In this document: piece by piece, positions 39,140 to 49,608 of the stretch | Layout of the letters: each line of letters starts with the position of its first letter | Numbering within the stretch: the stretch's first letter is position 1 | Assembly (NCBI GenBank): GCA_031259965.1 | Contig: JAIRKT010000010.1 | Location: 1 to 49,916 of the forward strand | Source: Christensenellaceae bacterium | GTDB lineage: Bacteria > Bacillota > Clostridia > Christensenellales > DTU072 | DNA length: 49,916 nt | Direction of reading: 5' to 3' | Notes under the pieces: model-generated | What the model saw: only the letters and a program-made list of their open reading frames with translations | Database searches by the model: none | What the model was told of the DNA's origin: nothing | Position numbers and translations under genes: made by a program

Positions 39140-40393
39140 ATGACGACACAACAAATTTGTGCCAGTGTAAAGAATGCATCGATAGAGTTTGCTTCTATGT
39201 CCACTGACAAAAAAAACAAAATACTTAAAAATTTAAGAAGTCTAATTTTAGATGAGGCCTCTTCTATTTTAAACGCCAATAAAACTGATTTAGAACAAGC
39301 ACGCGAGAGAGGCAGAGATGAAGCCTTTATAGACAGACTAACACTCAATCTAAAGAGAATATCTCAGATGGCTGATGGCGTGATGAAAATAATATCATTG
39401 CCAGACCCTGTGCGCGAAATCACATGTGAAAAGGAATTATCTAATGGACTTCTGTTGCGAAAAGCGCGTTTTCCTCTAGGTGTTATTGGTATAGTTTTTG
39501 AAGCAAGGCCTAGCGTTGCTATTGATTGCGCCGCGCTTTGCATTAAAAGCGGCAATGGTGTTGTTTTAAGAGCAAGTAGAGAGGCGAAGGCTAGTGTGAA
39601 TCTGCTTACGGGTCTCGTTAAAGAGGCACTTGAGAATAATTTTGTTTCACCAAATCTTTGTGGTAATATTCTAAGTGTAGATCATAGTGATACTATCCAA
39701 ATGCTAAAACTTAGTGACTATATAGACGTTATTATTCCAAGGGGTGGTGATAAACTTAAAAGATTAACCTTTCAAGAAGCAACGATGCCTGTATTAGCTG
39801 CTGCTGGTGGTAATTGTCATATGTATATAAGCGAATCTGCTGATGAGGATATGGCTATTAAAGTGGCGCTTGATGCAAAACTCGATAGACCTGCTACTTG
39901 TAATGCACTAGAAACGCTATTATTAGATAGAAGTTTGAAAAGCGAGTTTGTACAACGAATTTTAACCAGGCTCCAAAATGCCGGAGTCGAAATACGTGGC
40001 ACAGCAGAAGTAAATGACATTTTCCCATTAATAATTATAGACCGCGATGAGTTTTATGTTGAGTATGAGTGTGAAAAAATTAAAGTAGCGTTTGTATCAA
40101 ATGTAAAAGAAGCGTGTTCGCATATAATTCAATATGGGAATGGACATAGTGAGGCGATTATAACAAGCAATGAGGAAGAAGCTGATTATTTTATAAACAA
40201 TACAGATTCAGCAGCTGTTTATATAAATGCCTCTACAAGATTCACAGATGGGTTTGAGTTTGGGTTGGGCGCCGAAATGGGAATCAGTACTCAAAAAATA
40301 CACGCCCGTGGGCCTATAGGATTAAATGAACTTACAATTGAAAAATATATTGTAAGAGGATCAGGACAAACTAGAGGCAATGTAAGCAGGTGA
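39140..40393 (+). CDS. proA: Gamma-glutamyl phosphate reductase
   Basis: RKARFPLGVIGIVFEARPSVAIDCAALCIKSGNGVVLR; LDRPATCNALETLL; FGLGAEMGISTQKIHARGPIGLNELT. Confidence 0.95.
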   Translation: MTTQQICASVKNASIEFASMSTDKKNKILKNLRSLILDEASSILNANKTDLEQARERGRDEAFIDRLTLNLKRISQMADGVMKIISLPDPVREITCEKELSNGLLLRKARFPLGVIGIVFEARPSVAIDCAALCIKSGNGVVLRASREAKASVNLLTGLVKEALENNFVSPNLCGNILSVDHSDTIQMLKLSDYIDVIIPRGGDKLKRLTFQEATMPVLAAAGGNCHMYISESADEDMAIKVALDAKLDRPATCNALETLLLDRSLKSEFVQRILTRLQNAGVEIRGTAEVNDIFPLIIIDRDEFYVEYECEKIKVAFVSNVKEACSHIIQYGNGHSEAIITSNEEEADYFINNTDSAAVYINASTRFTDGFEFGLGAEMGISTQKIHARGPIGLNELTIEKYIVRGSGQTRGNVSR

Positions 40394-40436
40394 CTCCTGA
40401 TAAAGTTGCAAAACACAAAATCATAGTAAAAAACAA

Positions 40437-40474
40437 CATGTTTTTGTTTTGAAATTAAAAGAAAACAAAAAATG
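40437..40474 (+). terminator. AT-rich hairpin downstream of proA
   Basis: CATgTTTTTGTTTT-gaaattaaaag-AAAACAAAAAATG; possible terminator but without a clear T-run after it. Confidence 0.4.
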
Positions 40475-40613
40475 CAAAAGCAGGCAGATTTAACTTATTC
40501 ATAAACAATGGGTTATATAAGTTCTGTACATAGTTGAAAACTTAAGAGATAGACAAACTATTTTTTGATAGTGACAGCTAAAAATTTTAACAATGCAAGA
40601 GGAAAAATACGAC

Positions 40614-41591
40614 ATGAGCCGAATGAAAAGAATAGCTGTATTAACAAGTGGGGGAGATGCGCCTGGCATGAACGCTGCCATCAGAGCGGTTGTGAGATAT
40701 GCTAGCAATAGTGATGCTAAATTAGATGTGTATGGAATTGAACGCGGATATGCGGGTCTTATAAACGGCAGATTATCTAGAATGGATGGACGCTCTGTTT
40801 CAGATACTATACATCGTGGTGGTACTATATTAAAGACAGCTAGATGTCCTGAATTCACGACGGATGATGGAATTAGCCAAGCTGTAAAAGTTTTGAAGGC
40901 CTATGAAATAGATGGCCTCGTTGTTATAGGTGGGGATGGTTCCTTTAGAGGAATGAAAGATCTCTATGATAAACATGGTTTTCTTTGTACAGGAATTCCA
41001 GGCACGATTGACAATGATTTAGGATATACGGATTACACACTTGGATTTGATTCAGCGGTAAATACTGTTTTGGGTGCGATTAATAATATTAGAGACACAA
41101 TGACATCTCATGATAGAGCGTGCGTCATTGAGGTTATGGGCAGAAATTGTGGTGATATCGCATTATACGCTGGACTTGCGGGTGGTGCAGAAGCTATGGT
41201 TGTGCCTGAGATCCCATTTAATATTGATGAATTAGTAGACAAAATGAGGCGCAATGTTCTAAAAGGCAAGGCCTCAGACATAATACTTTTAGCTGAAGGT
41301 ATGACTTCTTGTGAGGCCCTTAAAAAGGAACTTGAGGAAAAGACGGGGATTACCTTAAGAACAGTTAAACTGGGGTATATTCAAAGAGGTGGCACGCCTA
41401 CACTAGCAGACAGAGTTCTAGCGGCCAGGTGTGCTGTGAGAGCTGTAGATCTTTTAATACAGGGCAAAGGTGGTAGAGTAGTAGGAATACGAAATAACAA
41501 AATTGTTGATGAGGAAGTTGGAGCGGCTTTGGCTACGAAAAAAGTGTTTGATAAAGAGTTGTATAAAATTGCCACAATCTTAGGGCAATAA
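40614..41591 (+). CDS. pfkA: ATP-dependent 6-phosphofructokinase
   Basis: MSRMKRIAVLTSGGDAPGMNAAIRAV; GGDGSF and PGTIDNDL (ATP-type residues); internal start preferred for RBS (AGAGGA). Confidence 0.93.
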   Translation: MSRMKRIAVLTSGGDAPGMNAAIRAVVRYASNSDAKLDVYGIERGYAGLINGRLSRMDGRSVSDTIHRGGTILKTARCPEFTTDDGISQAVKVLKAYEIDGLVVIGGDGSFRGMKDLYDKHGFLCTGIPGTIDNDLGYTDYTLGFDSAVNTVLGAINNIRDTMTSHDRACVIEVMGRNCGDIALYAGLAGGAEAMVVPEIPFNIDELVDKMRRNVLKGKASDIILLAEGMTSCEALKKELEEKTGITLRTVKLGYIQRGGTPTLADRVLAARCAVRAVDLLIQGKGGRVVGIRNNKIVDEEVGAALATKKVFDKELYKIATILGQ

Positions 41592-41624
41592 TAATATATA
41601 AACCACTCAAAGGAGGAAGTTTTA

Positions 41625-42884
41625 ATGGAAAAGTTAGTAGGCGCATGTGTCTTTGGTCAGTCTGGTGGTCCATCAGCAGTTATAAACGCCAGCGCATCAG
41701 GTGTTTTTTCTGAGGCACTGAACCAACCAAACATCACAGAAGTTTATGGTGCCGCACACGGGATCAAGGGTATTTTGGATGAGAATTTTTATGATATCTC
41801 AAAAGAAAAACCACACGAACTCTGGTTGTTAAGAAACACACCTTCATCCGCACTGGGATCGGTTAGATACAAATTAAAAGATCCACGTGTTGATAACACA
41901 GATTACAAGAGAATTTTGGAAGTATTTAAGAAATACAATATCCGTTATTTCTTTTATAATGGTGGTAATGATAGCATGGATACTTGCAATAAGATTTCTA
42001 AGTTCTTATTGGGAGCTGGGTATAAATGCAATATAATAGGCGTACCTAAGACAATAGATAACGATCTATTTGGAACTGATCACTGCCCTGGTTATGGAAG
42101 CGCGGCCAAGTATGTAGCGACGACTATAATGGAATTAAATCTTGATGCAACGGTTTACAACATAGGTCAGGTAACTATAATCGAAATAATGGGACGCAAT
42201 GCAGGCTGGCTTACAGCTGCTGCACAACTTGCAACCGCAGTTGGCGGATATGGCGCCGATTTGATTTATCTGCCAGAAGTACCATTTAACACTGATAAAT
42301 TCATTACTGATGTTAAAGCAGTTACTGAAAAAAACAAGGGCAAATGCATAGTTGCTGTATCTGAAGGAATCAAAGATAAAAACGGGAAATATATAAGTGA
42401 AGTTCTAAATGCAGCATCTGCTACTAAAGATAATTTTGGACACACCCAGCTAGGCGGACTTGCTTCAAATCTAGCAAATTTAGTGAAAGAGAAGTTGGAT
42501 TGCAAAGTTAGAGCTATTGAGTTTAGTTTAATGCAAAGATGTGCTGCTCACTTAGCTTCTGCTGTTGATGTCGAAGAAGCTTATCTAGCAGGACAAACAG
42601 CTGTTAGAATGGCATGCAATGGCGAGACTGACAAAATGGTAGTTTTCGAAAGAGATACTTCAACTGGCACATATAGATGCATTCCTAAATTAATTGATGT
42701 AGCACTAGCCGCAAATACAGAAAAGAAAGTTCCTTTAGACTGGATAGTTAATGGCGGTACTGCTCTTTCAAAAAAGTATATTGATTATGCACTGCCTTTA
42801 ATTCAAGGAGATAGCAAAGCACCTCTAGAAAATGGACTTCCAAGATTTGCAAAACTTGAAAAAATACTGGTTCCAAAGAAATGA
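41625..42884 (+). CDS. Pyrophosphate-dependent-type phosphofructokinase
   Basis: GQSGGPSAVINAS; GGNDSMDT and PKTIDNDL (Asp and Lys at the PPi-type positions); GTDHCPGYGSAAKY. Confidence 0.88.
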   Translation: MEKLVGACVFGQSGGPSAVINASASGVFSEALNQPNITEVYGAAHGIKGILDENFYDISKEKPHELWLLRNTPSSALGSVRYKLKDPRVDNTDYKRILEVFKKYNIRYFFYNGGNDSMDTCNKISKFLLGAGYKCNIIGVPKTIDNDLFGTDHCPGYGSAAKYVATTIMELNLDATVYNIGQVTIIEIMGRNAGWLTAAAQLATAVGGYGADLIYLPEVPFNTDKFITDVKAVTEKNKGKCIVAVSEGIKDKNGKYISEVLNAASATKDNFGHTQLGGLASNLANLVKEKLDCKVRAIEFSLMQRCAAHLASAVDVEEAYLAGQTAVRMACNGETDKMVVFERDTSTGTYRCIPKLIDVALAANTEKKVPLDWIVNGGTALSKKYIDYALPLIQGDSKAPLENGLPRFAKLEKILVPKK

Positions 42885-42887
42885 TTT

Positions 42888-43661
42888 ATGCCAAGAAAAA
42901 GAATTGCTCTAATTTTAATTATCGTTATCTTAGTACTTATTATACTAGCTGGCGTGATACTTGCTATAGTTATAACTAAGCCAAAGTTATACGTGCCTAC
43001 TCCTGTTATACAAGAAATTTCTGAAGGGAGCATACAGCAAAATATTTATATAACATGGGAGGCGCAAGATAGTGCCATCGGTTATGAAATTGAGTATAAG
43101 TATGACATAAAGCCAGATGAGGTACATAACTTAAAAATCAAGTCACCTAGTATTAGTGTTGAGAGGCTGAAAGGTTATTTTTCTATTCGTGTTAAGGCCT
43201 GTGCTAAATACGAAAGGGAAGACACGGAATTTTCAAAATGGAGCACATCTGAAATTTCTGGGATAAAACTAAGTGCCCCCAATAAACTGATTATTGATTA
43301 TCATGCTAATCAGAGTGATGCATATTACTCTATAATGAAAGAACTATGGGAACCTGTAGAATATACCTATAATGGTGAAAAAAAGGAAATTGTATTTTAC
43401 GAAGTGATTCAAGTTCCACCTGGCAAAACACTAGAGGAGCAATTTCTTTTAAACGAACGCAATGATAGAGTAATGTCAATGACTACAATGTTAAATTACA
43501 AAATGCATACTGGCACACCTGGTGTATATAAACTGTATGTAAGGGCTGTACATGATAAAGGAGAGTTTGGTGAGTTTGGAACAATAGAGGGAGAGCCTAT
43601 TGAATTATACTATGTCTTTGAGGATGGGGAATGGGCATATTGTGAATTTGAGGCATATTAA
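42888..43661 (+). CDS. Membrane-anchored protein, probable fibronectin-III-like domain
   Basis: N-terminal TM; IYITWEAQDSAIGYEIEYKYDI...FSIRVKACAKYEREDTEFSKWS. Confidence 0.65.
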   Translation: MPRKRIALILIIVILVLIILAGVILAIVITKPKLYVPTPVIQEISEGSIQQNIYITWEAQDSAIGYEIEYKYDIKPDEVHNLKIKSPSISVERLKGYFSIRVKACAKYEREDTEFSKWSTSEISGIKLSAPNKLIIDYHANQSDAYYSIMKELWEPVEYTYNGEKKEIVFYEVIQVPPGKTLEEQFLLNERNDRVMSMTTMLNYKMHTGTPGVYKLYVRAVHDKGEFGEFGTIEGEPIELYYVFEDGEWAYCEFEAY

Positions 43662-43693
43662 AGACATTAAAAAGGAGTATTTATTTAATTTAA

Positions 43694-45517
43694 ATGATAA
43701 GAAATGATTTAAGGAACATAGCTATTATTGCGCACGTCGACCATGGTAAGACTACTTTGGTCGATGGAATGTTAAGACAAGGCGGGGTTTTTAGAGAAAA
43801 TCAGATAGTAGAAGAGTGCGTAATGGATAGTAATCCGCTTGAGAGAGAAAGGGGAATAACTATTTTAGCAAAAAACACATCATGTATTTATAATGGGGTT
43901 AAAATTAATATTGTTGACACCCCAGGACATGCTGATTTTTCTGGTGAGGTGGAACGAGTACTGAAGATGATTAATGGAGTTGTTTTGTTAGTCGATGCTT
44001 ATGAAGGCCCAATGCCACAAACGCGATTTGTTTTAAGCAAGGCTCTAGAAATGGGGCATAAAGTTATTATTGTAATAAACAAAGTTGATAAAGCTGATGC
44101 AAGACTCAAAGAGGTATTGGACGAGGTGTATGATCTTTTATTGGATCTTAATGCAGAAGACGAGCAGCTCGAAAGCCCTATCATATATTGCAGTGGAAGG
44201 TCAGGTACTGCTTCGTATAGCCCTGACCAGCAGACTAGCAATTTAATTCCATTATTTGATACTATAATTAATCATATTGATCCACCTGAGGGCGATCCAG
44301 ATGGACCTTTGCAAGTTTTAGTGTCAGCTATAGATTATAACGATTATGTAGGGCGCATTGCAATAGGGAGAATTGATCGTGGGGTACTGCATGTAAATCA
44401 AGATGTTGTCATATGCAATTATCATTCGCCTGAGAGGGTAAAATCTAAGATAACTAACATTTATCAATTCTCTGGTTTAAACAGGACAACGACTGAGAGT
44501 GCTAGTGTTGGTGATATTGTCTCTTTTAGCGGTCTTGAAAATGTTACAATAGGACAAACAATATGCGCGCCTACTCAAGTAGAACCTGTTAAATTTGTTA
44601 AGATATCAGAGCCTACATTGCAAATGCAATTTTCAGTTAACAATAGTCCGTTTGCAGGTAGAGAGGGAACGTTTGTGACTTCACGTCATTTAGCCGCAAG
44701 ACTAAATAAAGAGATGTTAAAGGATGTATCACTAAAGGTTGTGCCAGGCGTTTTAAGTGATACTTTCATAGTTTCAGGCCGTGGGGAAATACATTTATCG
44801 ATACTGATAGAGAACATGAGACGTGAAGGTTATGAGTTTCAAGTTAGCATGCCACAGGTGATTAATAAGCGTATAGATGGCGTTTTGTGCGAACCTGTTG
44901 AGCGTTTAATAATAGAGGTCCCAGATGAGAGCGTGAGCGTTGTAATGGAAAAGATGGGGAAAAGACAAGGTGACCTTATAAGTATGGCTCAGTTTAATAA
45001 CAGAATGAAATTGGAGTTTCAAATACCAGAGCGTGGTTTGCTTGGATATAAAAACGAATTTTTGACAGACACGAGAGGTGAGGGCACAATGAATAGTGTT
45101 TTTGATTCATACCAACAAGTCAAAAAAGCTATTCCAGTGAGGCCTTATGGCGCACTCGTGGCGTATGAAACTGGAGAGGCTGTAACATATGGCTTATTTA
45201 ACGCACAGGGCCGTGGAACACTGTTCATAGACCCAGGCACACCTGTATACGCAGGAATGGTTGTTGGTGTTTCACCTAAAAGTGATGATCTAACTGTTAA
45301 TGTGTGCAAGCGAAAGCATGTGACAAATATGCGAGCATCTGGTAGTGATGAGGCATTGCGTTTGGAGACGCCAAAGCGCTTATCTCTAGAGCAATGCATT
45401 GAGTTTTTAGAAACCGATGAAATGCTCGAAGTAACGCCCAAATCATTAAGAATAAGAAAAATAATTTTAAATCATGACGAAAGAATGCGAAAATCGATGA
45501 AAGAAAAGCGAGCATGA
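43694..45517 (+). CDS. typA: GTP-binding ribosome-associated factor TypA/BipA
   Basis: [53 protein letters not shown]-terminal typical of BipA. Confidence 0.96.
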   Translation: MIRNDLRNIAIIAHVDHGKTTLVDGMLRQGGVFRENQIVEECVMDSNPLERERGITILAKNTSCIYNGVKINIVDTPGHADFSGEVERVLKMINGVVLLVDAYEGPMPQTRFVLSKALEMGHKVIIVINKVDKADARLKEVLDEVYDLLLDLNAEDEQLESPIIYCSGRSGTASYSPDQQTSNLIPLFDTIINHIDPPEGDPDGPLQVLVSAIDYNDYVGRIAIGRIDRGVLHVNQDVVICNYHSPERVKSKITNIYQFSGLNRTTTESASVGDIVSFSGLENVTIGQTICAPTQVEPVKFVKISEPTLQMQFSVNNSPFAGREGTFVTSRHLAARLNKEMLKDVSLKVVPGVLSDTFIVSGRGEIHLSILIENMRREGYEFQVSMPQVINKRIDGVLCEPVERLIIEVPDESVSVVMEKMGKRQGDLISMAQFNNRMKLEFQIPERGLLGYKNEFLTDTRGEGTMNSVFDSYQQVKKAIPVRPYGALVAYETGEAVTYGLFNAQGRGTLFIDPGTPVYAGMVVGVSPKSDDLTVNVCKRKHVTNMRASGSDEALRLETPKRLSLEQCIEFLETDEMLEVTPKSLRIRKIILNHDERMRKSMKEKRA

Positions 45518-45598
45518 TTGAAATTTTGTGACAAATTTGGTAAAATATAAGTATGCTTAAAAAATTCTGATTATTTTTTAAAGCATGGGGTTTTATTT

Positions 45599-46456
45599 AT
45601 GTTTGAAAAAATCATTGAATTTTTAACTACTGGTTATAACGCTGCTTATCTCGGTGGCGCGCTTGTAGTACTCGTGATAATATTAGTTTTGACAATAAGA
45701 TCTATAAAGAACACAATAAACTCAAAGAAAGTTGCGGAGACTGAATCTTTGGATGAATTTGCTGTGCTAGAAGAAAAAGATTTGTTAAATCATTATGAAG
45801 ACGAAATTGATTATAGTTACTTAACGGCGGATTTAGAAGACGAAGATGAGATAGTTGAAAAAAAGAAAAAAGAGCCTCCCAAAATCCCTCTTGTTAATGA
45901 AACTGCTGATGTGTTAGTTGAATTAAAACCAATAGCACCTAAAGAAAAACCACTTAAGATAGTAGAAGAAATTAAACTAGCAAGACAAGAATATTCTTTT
46001 GATGATTCGGATAGCTTTGAAGATTATTTTCTAAATTTTGATGGGACTATACTAGTTTATCCTGACTTTGCATGCAAATACAGAGCAAGATACATATCAC
46101 CTACAGGTCAGGCTATAGCTCACACTCCAGATGTGTATGACAGAAATCTTTTAGACAAAATCATTAATTCTATAAATACTATAGCACCCATAGCGACATT
46201 AACAGATTTAAATGGACCATCCGAATTTAGGAGTTACACGAAACCTGAATTTGCACTATTTAAAGATAGTGATTCAAAAACAAGGTTTAAGTTGATTGCA
46301 GCTAATCTAGATGTTTTGCTAACGAGTAAGGGATATAACAACAAAGAAGAATGTTTAAAAGGTATAAAATCCTTGTTGCATGTTATATCAAAGCATAAGC
46401 TAAAGGAAGCGCATGAGAACAGATTTTTAAATGATATGCAGTTAAATGCAGTATAA
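45599..46456 (+). CDS. Membrane-anchored protein with C-terminal DUF1508/YegP-like domain
   Basis: N-terminal TM, acidic/basic linker, then KPEFALFKDSDSKTRFKLIAANLDVLLTSKGYNNKEECLKGIKSLL. Confidence 0.65.
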   Translation: MFEKIIEFLTTGYNAAYLGGALVVLVIILVLTIRSIKNTINSKKVAETESLDEFAVLEEKDLLNHYEDEIDYSYLTADLEDEDEIVEKKKKEPPKIPLVNETADVLVELKPIAPKEKPLKIVEEIKLARQEYSFDDSDSFEDYFLNFDGTILVYPDFACKYRARYISPTGQAIAHTPDVYDRNLLDKIINSINTIAPIATLTDLNGPSEFRSYTKPEFALFKDSDSKTRFKLIAANLDVLLTSKGYNNKEECLKGIKSLLHVISKHKLKEAHENRFLNDMQLNAV

Positions 46457-46495
46457 AGAATAAGTTATGTTCAATTTTCAAGGAGGTTTGTTATT

Positions 46496-46870
46496 GTGAT
46501 ACATGAATCTGGTGAAGATTATCTTGAAACAATTTATATTTTAAACCTGGCCCGAAGTGATGTGCATGCTATTGACATAGCTAATGAACTCAATTTTTCA
46601 AAGCCATCAGTAACTCGTGCTCTTAAAATTCTCAAAGCCAGTGGGTATATTGTGATTGATGAAGAAAACCATATTACTTTCACTGAAGAAGGTTTGTCAA
46701 AAGCAAAAGACGTTTATGAGAGGCATTTAAACATAACAAAATTTCTCATGATATGTGGTGTTAGCGAGCCAATTGCCGCAAAAGACGCTTGTAAACTAGA
46801 ACACGATATAAGCATAGAAACTTATGAGAGAATCAAAGAGATAGTATCAAAAAACGCATTATCCATATAG
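46496..46870 (+). CDS. DtxR/MntR-family metal-dependent transcriptional regulator
   Basis: ESGEDYLETIYIL...IANELNFSKPSVTRALKILKASGYIVIDEENHITFTEEGLSKA; GTG start. Confidence 0.88.
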   Translation: MIHESGEDYLETIYILNLARSDVHAIDIANELNFSKPSVTRALKILKASGYIVIDEENHITFTEEGLSKAKDVYERHLNITKFLMICGVSEPIAAKDACKLEHDISIETYERIKEIVSKNALSI

Positions 46871-47127
46871 AATGAAATTTTAAAAACCATTAAAAATCAT
46901 AAACTGAATTCAAATATAGAGTGCTATTTTAAACAAATAGCCAAAATTAAGTCTTTTAAATCGGTGTATTAAGTGTTGTTTGATCCAATAATTGCATTTG
47001 AAATTTTACGTTGCACCTTAGGCAGAGTTGGAATATATCTTTTTGTTTTCCTTTGAATAGAATTTTATGTATTGCTTTTAGCTGATTGAATCTTTAAATC
47101 CACAATATAAAATTCGAGATTTTTTTT

Positions 47128-47156
47128 TTGACAACTTCTAAAGTGCTTGTTATAAT
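47128..47156 (+). promoter_or_regulatory. Consensus sigma-A promoter upstream of C39-like peptidase/ABC locus
   Basis: TTGACA-17 nt-TATAAT. Confidence 0.8.
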
Positions 47157-47192
47157 ATTTGCATTAAAAATACATAAAGAGGGAAATAATTA

Positions 47193-48065
47193 ATGTTATC
47201 AAACATAGTATATGACACACACACATTGTTTTTAGAAGATCAAAAATTAAAAATTTTAATTCTAAAAAAAAGAGGTCGTTGATTTTCTTTCAAGTTTTCT
47301 GATTTTTCTTTTTACTTTTATCTTAATATACGACTTTATAGTTTTTCCTCAAATCACAACTGGAACCTCTGATGACATTTTAGAAAATTCTTATCTCGTT
47401 TCGTCATATGTTGAAAACATGTATAAAGGCAAAAAAGATTTTAGCATTAAGTCTATCATGTATAAGATAATTCCTAGCCCAAACATACTCAAGCGAAAAT
47501 GAATAAATACTACAATAATTATTATAGTTTAAATAGCATTTCGTCTGTAGAGGGTACTTGTTCTGAAGTAGCGACGACTTTATTAATGAAGTCACATAAA
47601 GCAAACTCAAATAATGATGAATATATTTTTCGCACGATAATGAATATAACAGTAGATAACAATTATTGGCAAAAAGATCTCAAAGATAGTAAAAACACAG
47701 GCACAAGATCTGACAAGATTGATTCTCTAGTAACCAAAACTTTCTCATTCTGGGGTTCCAAGAAGAAAGGTAATAATGATCACTTGAATATTTATTCCAC
47801 TATAACTAGCAATATAAACAATGGAAAAACTACAATTTTGTCATGTTCAAATCACAGTATGCATGCTGTTGGATATACAGAGTATACAGTTACTTACAAA
47901 ACAAAAGTGGTATGTTTTTATATACCAACGACTAGCGTTGTGAAGTTTGTAATAGTTAATGATGGGTGGCATAGTGTGACAAACAATGCAGATAATAAGC
48001 AGTATTCATACTATCCAGCTGATCTAATATCGGCTACCCAATTTGCTTTAACAAAGGTAGCATAA
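47193..48065 (+). pseudogene. Membrane-anchored C39-like cysteine peptidase gene with reading frame split at two A-tracts (candidate)
   Basis: ATG 47193 with GAGGG RBS; frame with TM LIFLFTFILIYDFIVFPQITTGTSDDILENSYLVSSYVENMYKG...PNILKRK reads into stop exactly where frame 47499-48065 (MNKYYNNYYSLNSISSVEGTCSEVATTLL...HSMHAVGYTEY...NDGWHS) takes over. Confidence 0.6.
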
Positions 48066-48766
48066 TGAATTTACATAATATATTAAAAAACAAGAGCCTT
48101 ATTTTTTTAATAACAATAATATTGATTATTTCCATAGGTATAACATGTTATTTTGTATTAATTTCAATGAAAAAGGACGTTACCATAATGAGTTTTGATA
48201 GCAAGGTTTCATTGTCATTTGGCAAACGAAAAGTAGGGAAAATTACTGTTGATAATCATTTTAAAAAAATTAGTTTTGCTGTGAAGGATGACTTGATTGA
48301 TGAGATAATTAATTCAGAATATGTGATCGCGACTTATGAAGAATCAAACAACATCACATTACTACTATCATACAAAGGCTATTTTTTTATAGCGGATTGT
48401 GATCGAGTATATTCTGCAGTTCGAATTTCAAATGGATTTGGTGAGGTGTACCTTAGTAGGACTACAGATTCATTTGTGCCTTTTTTGAGATATGCACAAA
48501 TAGATTTAACAGATAATGGAGAAATGGCTGACTATAATTTTTTCAGTTGGAATGAGTTAATGTTTGCTGATGATTTTGAGTCACTAGCTCGTTTATATAA
48601 TAAGCTAGATAGTGGTTATTTGAGGAGCATTAACGAGGATGATAAAACGATTCTACTTAATTGTTACCAAAAAGAGCCTGAAAATCGTATTAGTGAAAGT
48701 TTTGCATTAAAAATCGTTTGTCAAGCTGAAGGCGTTGATTTTGAGGTGGAGTATTTAACTAAATGA
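48065..48766 (+). CDS. Hypothetical membrane-anchored protein
   Basis: 233 aa, N-terminal TM (SLIFLITIILIISIGITCYFVLI), overlaps neighbours, operonic. Confidence 0.7.
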   Translation: MNLHNILKNKSLIFLITIILIISIGITCYFVLISMKKDVTIMSFDSKVSLSFGKRKVGKITVDNHFKKISFAVKDDLIDEIINSEYVIATYEESNNITLLLSYKGYFFIADCDRVYSAVRISNGFGEVYLSRTTDSFVPFLRYAQIDLTDNGEMADYNFFSWNELMFADDFESLARLYNKLDSGYLRSINEDDKTILLNCYQKEPENRISESFALKIVCQAEGVDFEVEYLTK

Positions 48767-49608
48767 ACGATCAAAATATATTAACTTTGAATAATGTTTT
48801 TAAGTCGTACTCCGAGAATGAGGTATTATTGGGGCTTTCTCTAAATCTAAATGAAGGTGAGTGCGTAGGAATTGTAGGAAAAAACGGATCTGGCAAAACC
48901 ACGCTCCTTCGCATAATCGCAGGCCTTTTATTGCACTTCAGTGGATATGTTAATAGACATGGGAAGGTTGTATCTGCACTAATAGAAGCACCTGCATTTA
49001 TAAACGAGTTTACAGGCAGAGAAAACATTGAATATTTTCTTCCCAAAAAATACCAGACTCACGCAATTAGCCTAGCAAAGAGTTTAGATGTCAACGAATA
49101 CCTAGACAAACCAGTGCGTGCTTTTTCACAAGGAATGCGTCAAAAACTGGCTTTATCCATTGTGTTTGCTCGAGATACAGATATTATATTATTAGATGAG
49201 CCATTTAATTCAATTGATATTGAATCGAGTAATCGTATAATTGAATTAATTAACAATTCTAAAGATAAAGGCAAAGGCATAATAGTTGTTACGCATAACA
49301 TCTCTAAAATAGATACTTATTGTGATAAGGTTTTGTCGCTCGAATCTGGAATATTAAAATTATCAGATAAAACTAGAAATATTGACCAGCAGAAATATAA
49401 AATACAATTTTCTTTAGAAGATGATTTCTTGCAGGCACAAACTCTGTTGGGAGAATACATATTAGAGGCTGATTCAATAACAAAAAATACTCTAACAGTA
49501 ACATTTCTAAATGGTGGTTTGGCTAGTATCTTAAAAAAGTTGTCAACCTGTAATATTTTAAATATTGTTGAAATTAAATTTAATTCTGAAGGTGGTGAAA
49601 ATGGTTAA
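48763..49608 (+). CDS. ABC transporter ATP-binding protein
   Basis: GECVGIVGKNGSGKTTLLRIIAGLL (Walker A), FSQGMRQKLALSIVFARDTDIILLDEPFNSID. Confidence 0.93.
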   Translation: MNDQNILTLNNVFKSYSENEVLLGLSLNLNEGECVGIVGKNGSGKTTLLRIIAGLLLHFSGYVNRHGKVVSALIEAPAFINEFTGRENIEYFLPKKYQTHAISLAKSLDVNEYLDKPVRAFSQGMRQKLALSIVFARDTDIILLDEPFNSIDIESSNRIIELINNSKDKGKGIIVVTHNISKIDTYCDKVLSLESGILKLSDKTRNIDQQKYKIQFSLEDDFLQAQTLLGEYILEADSITKNTLTVTFLNGGLASILKKLSTCNILNIVEIKFNSEGGENG

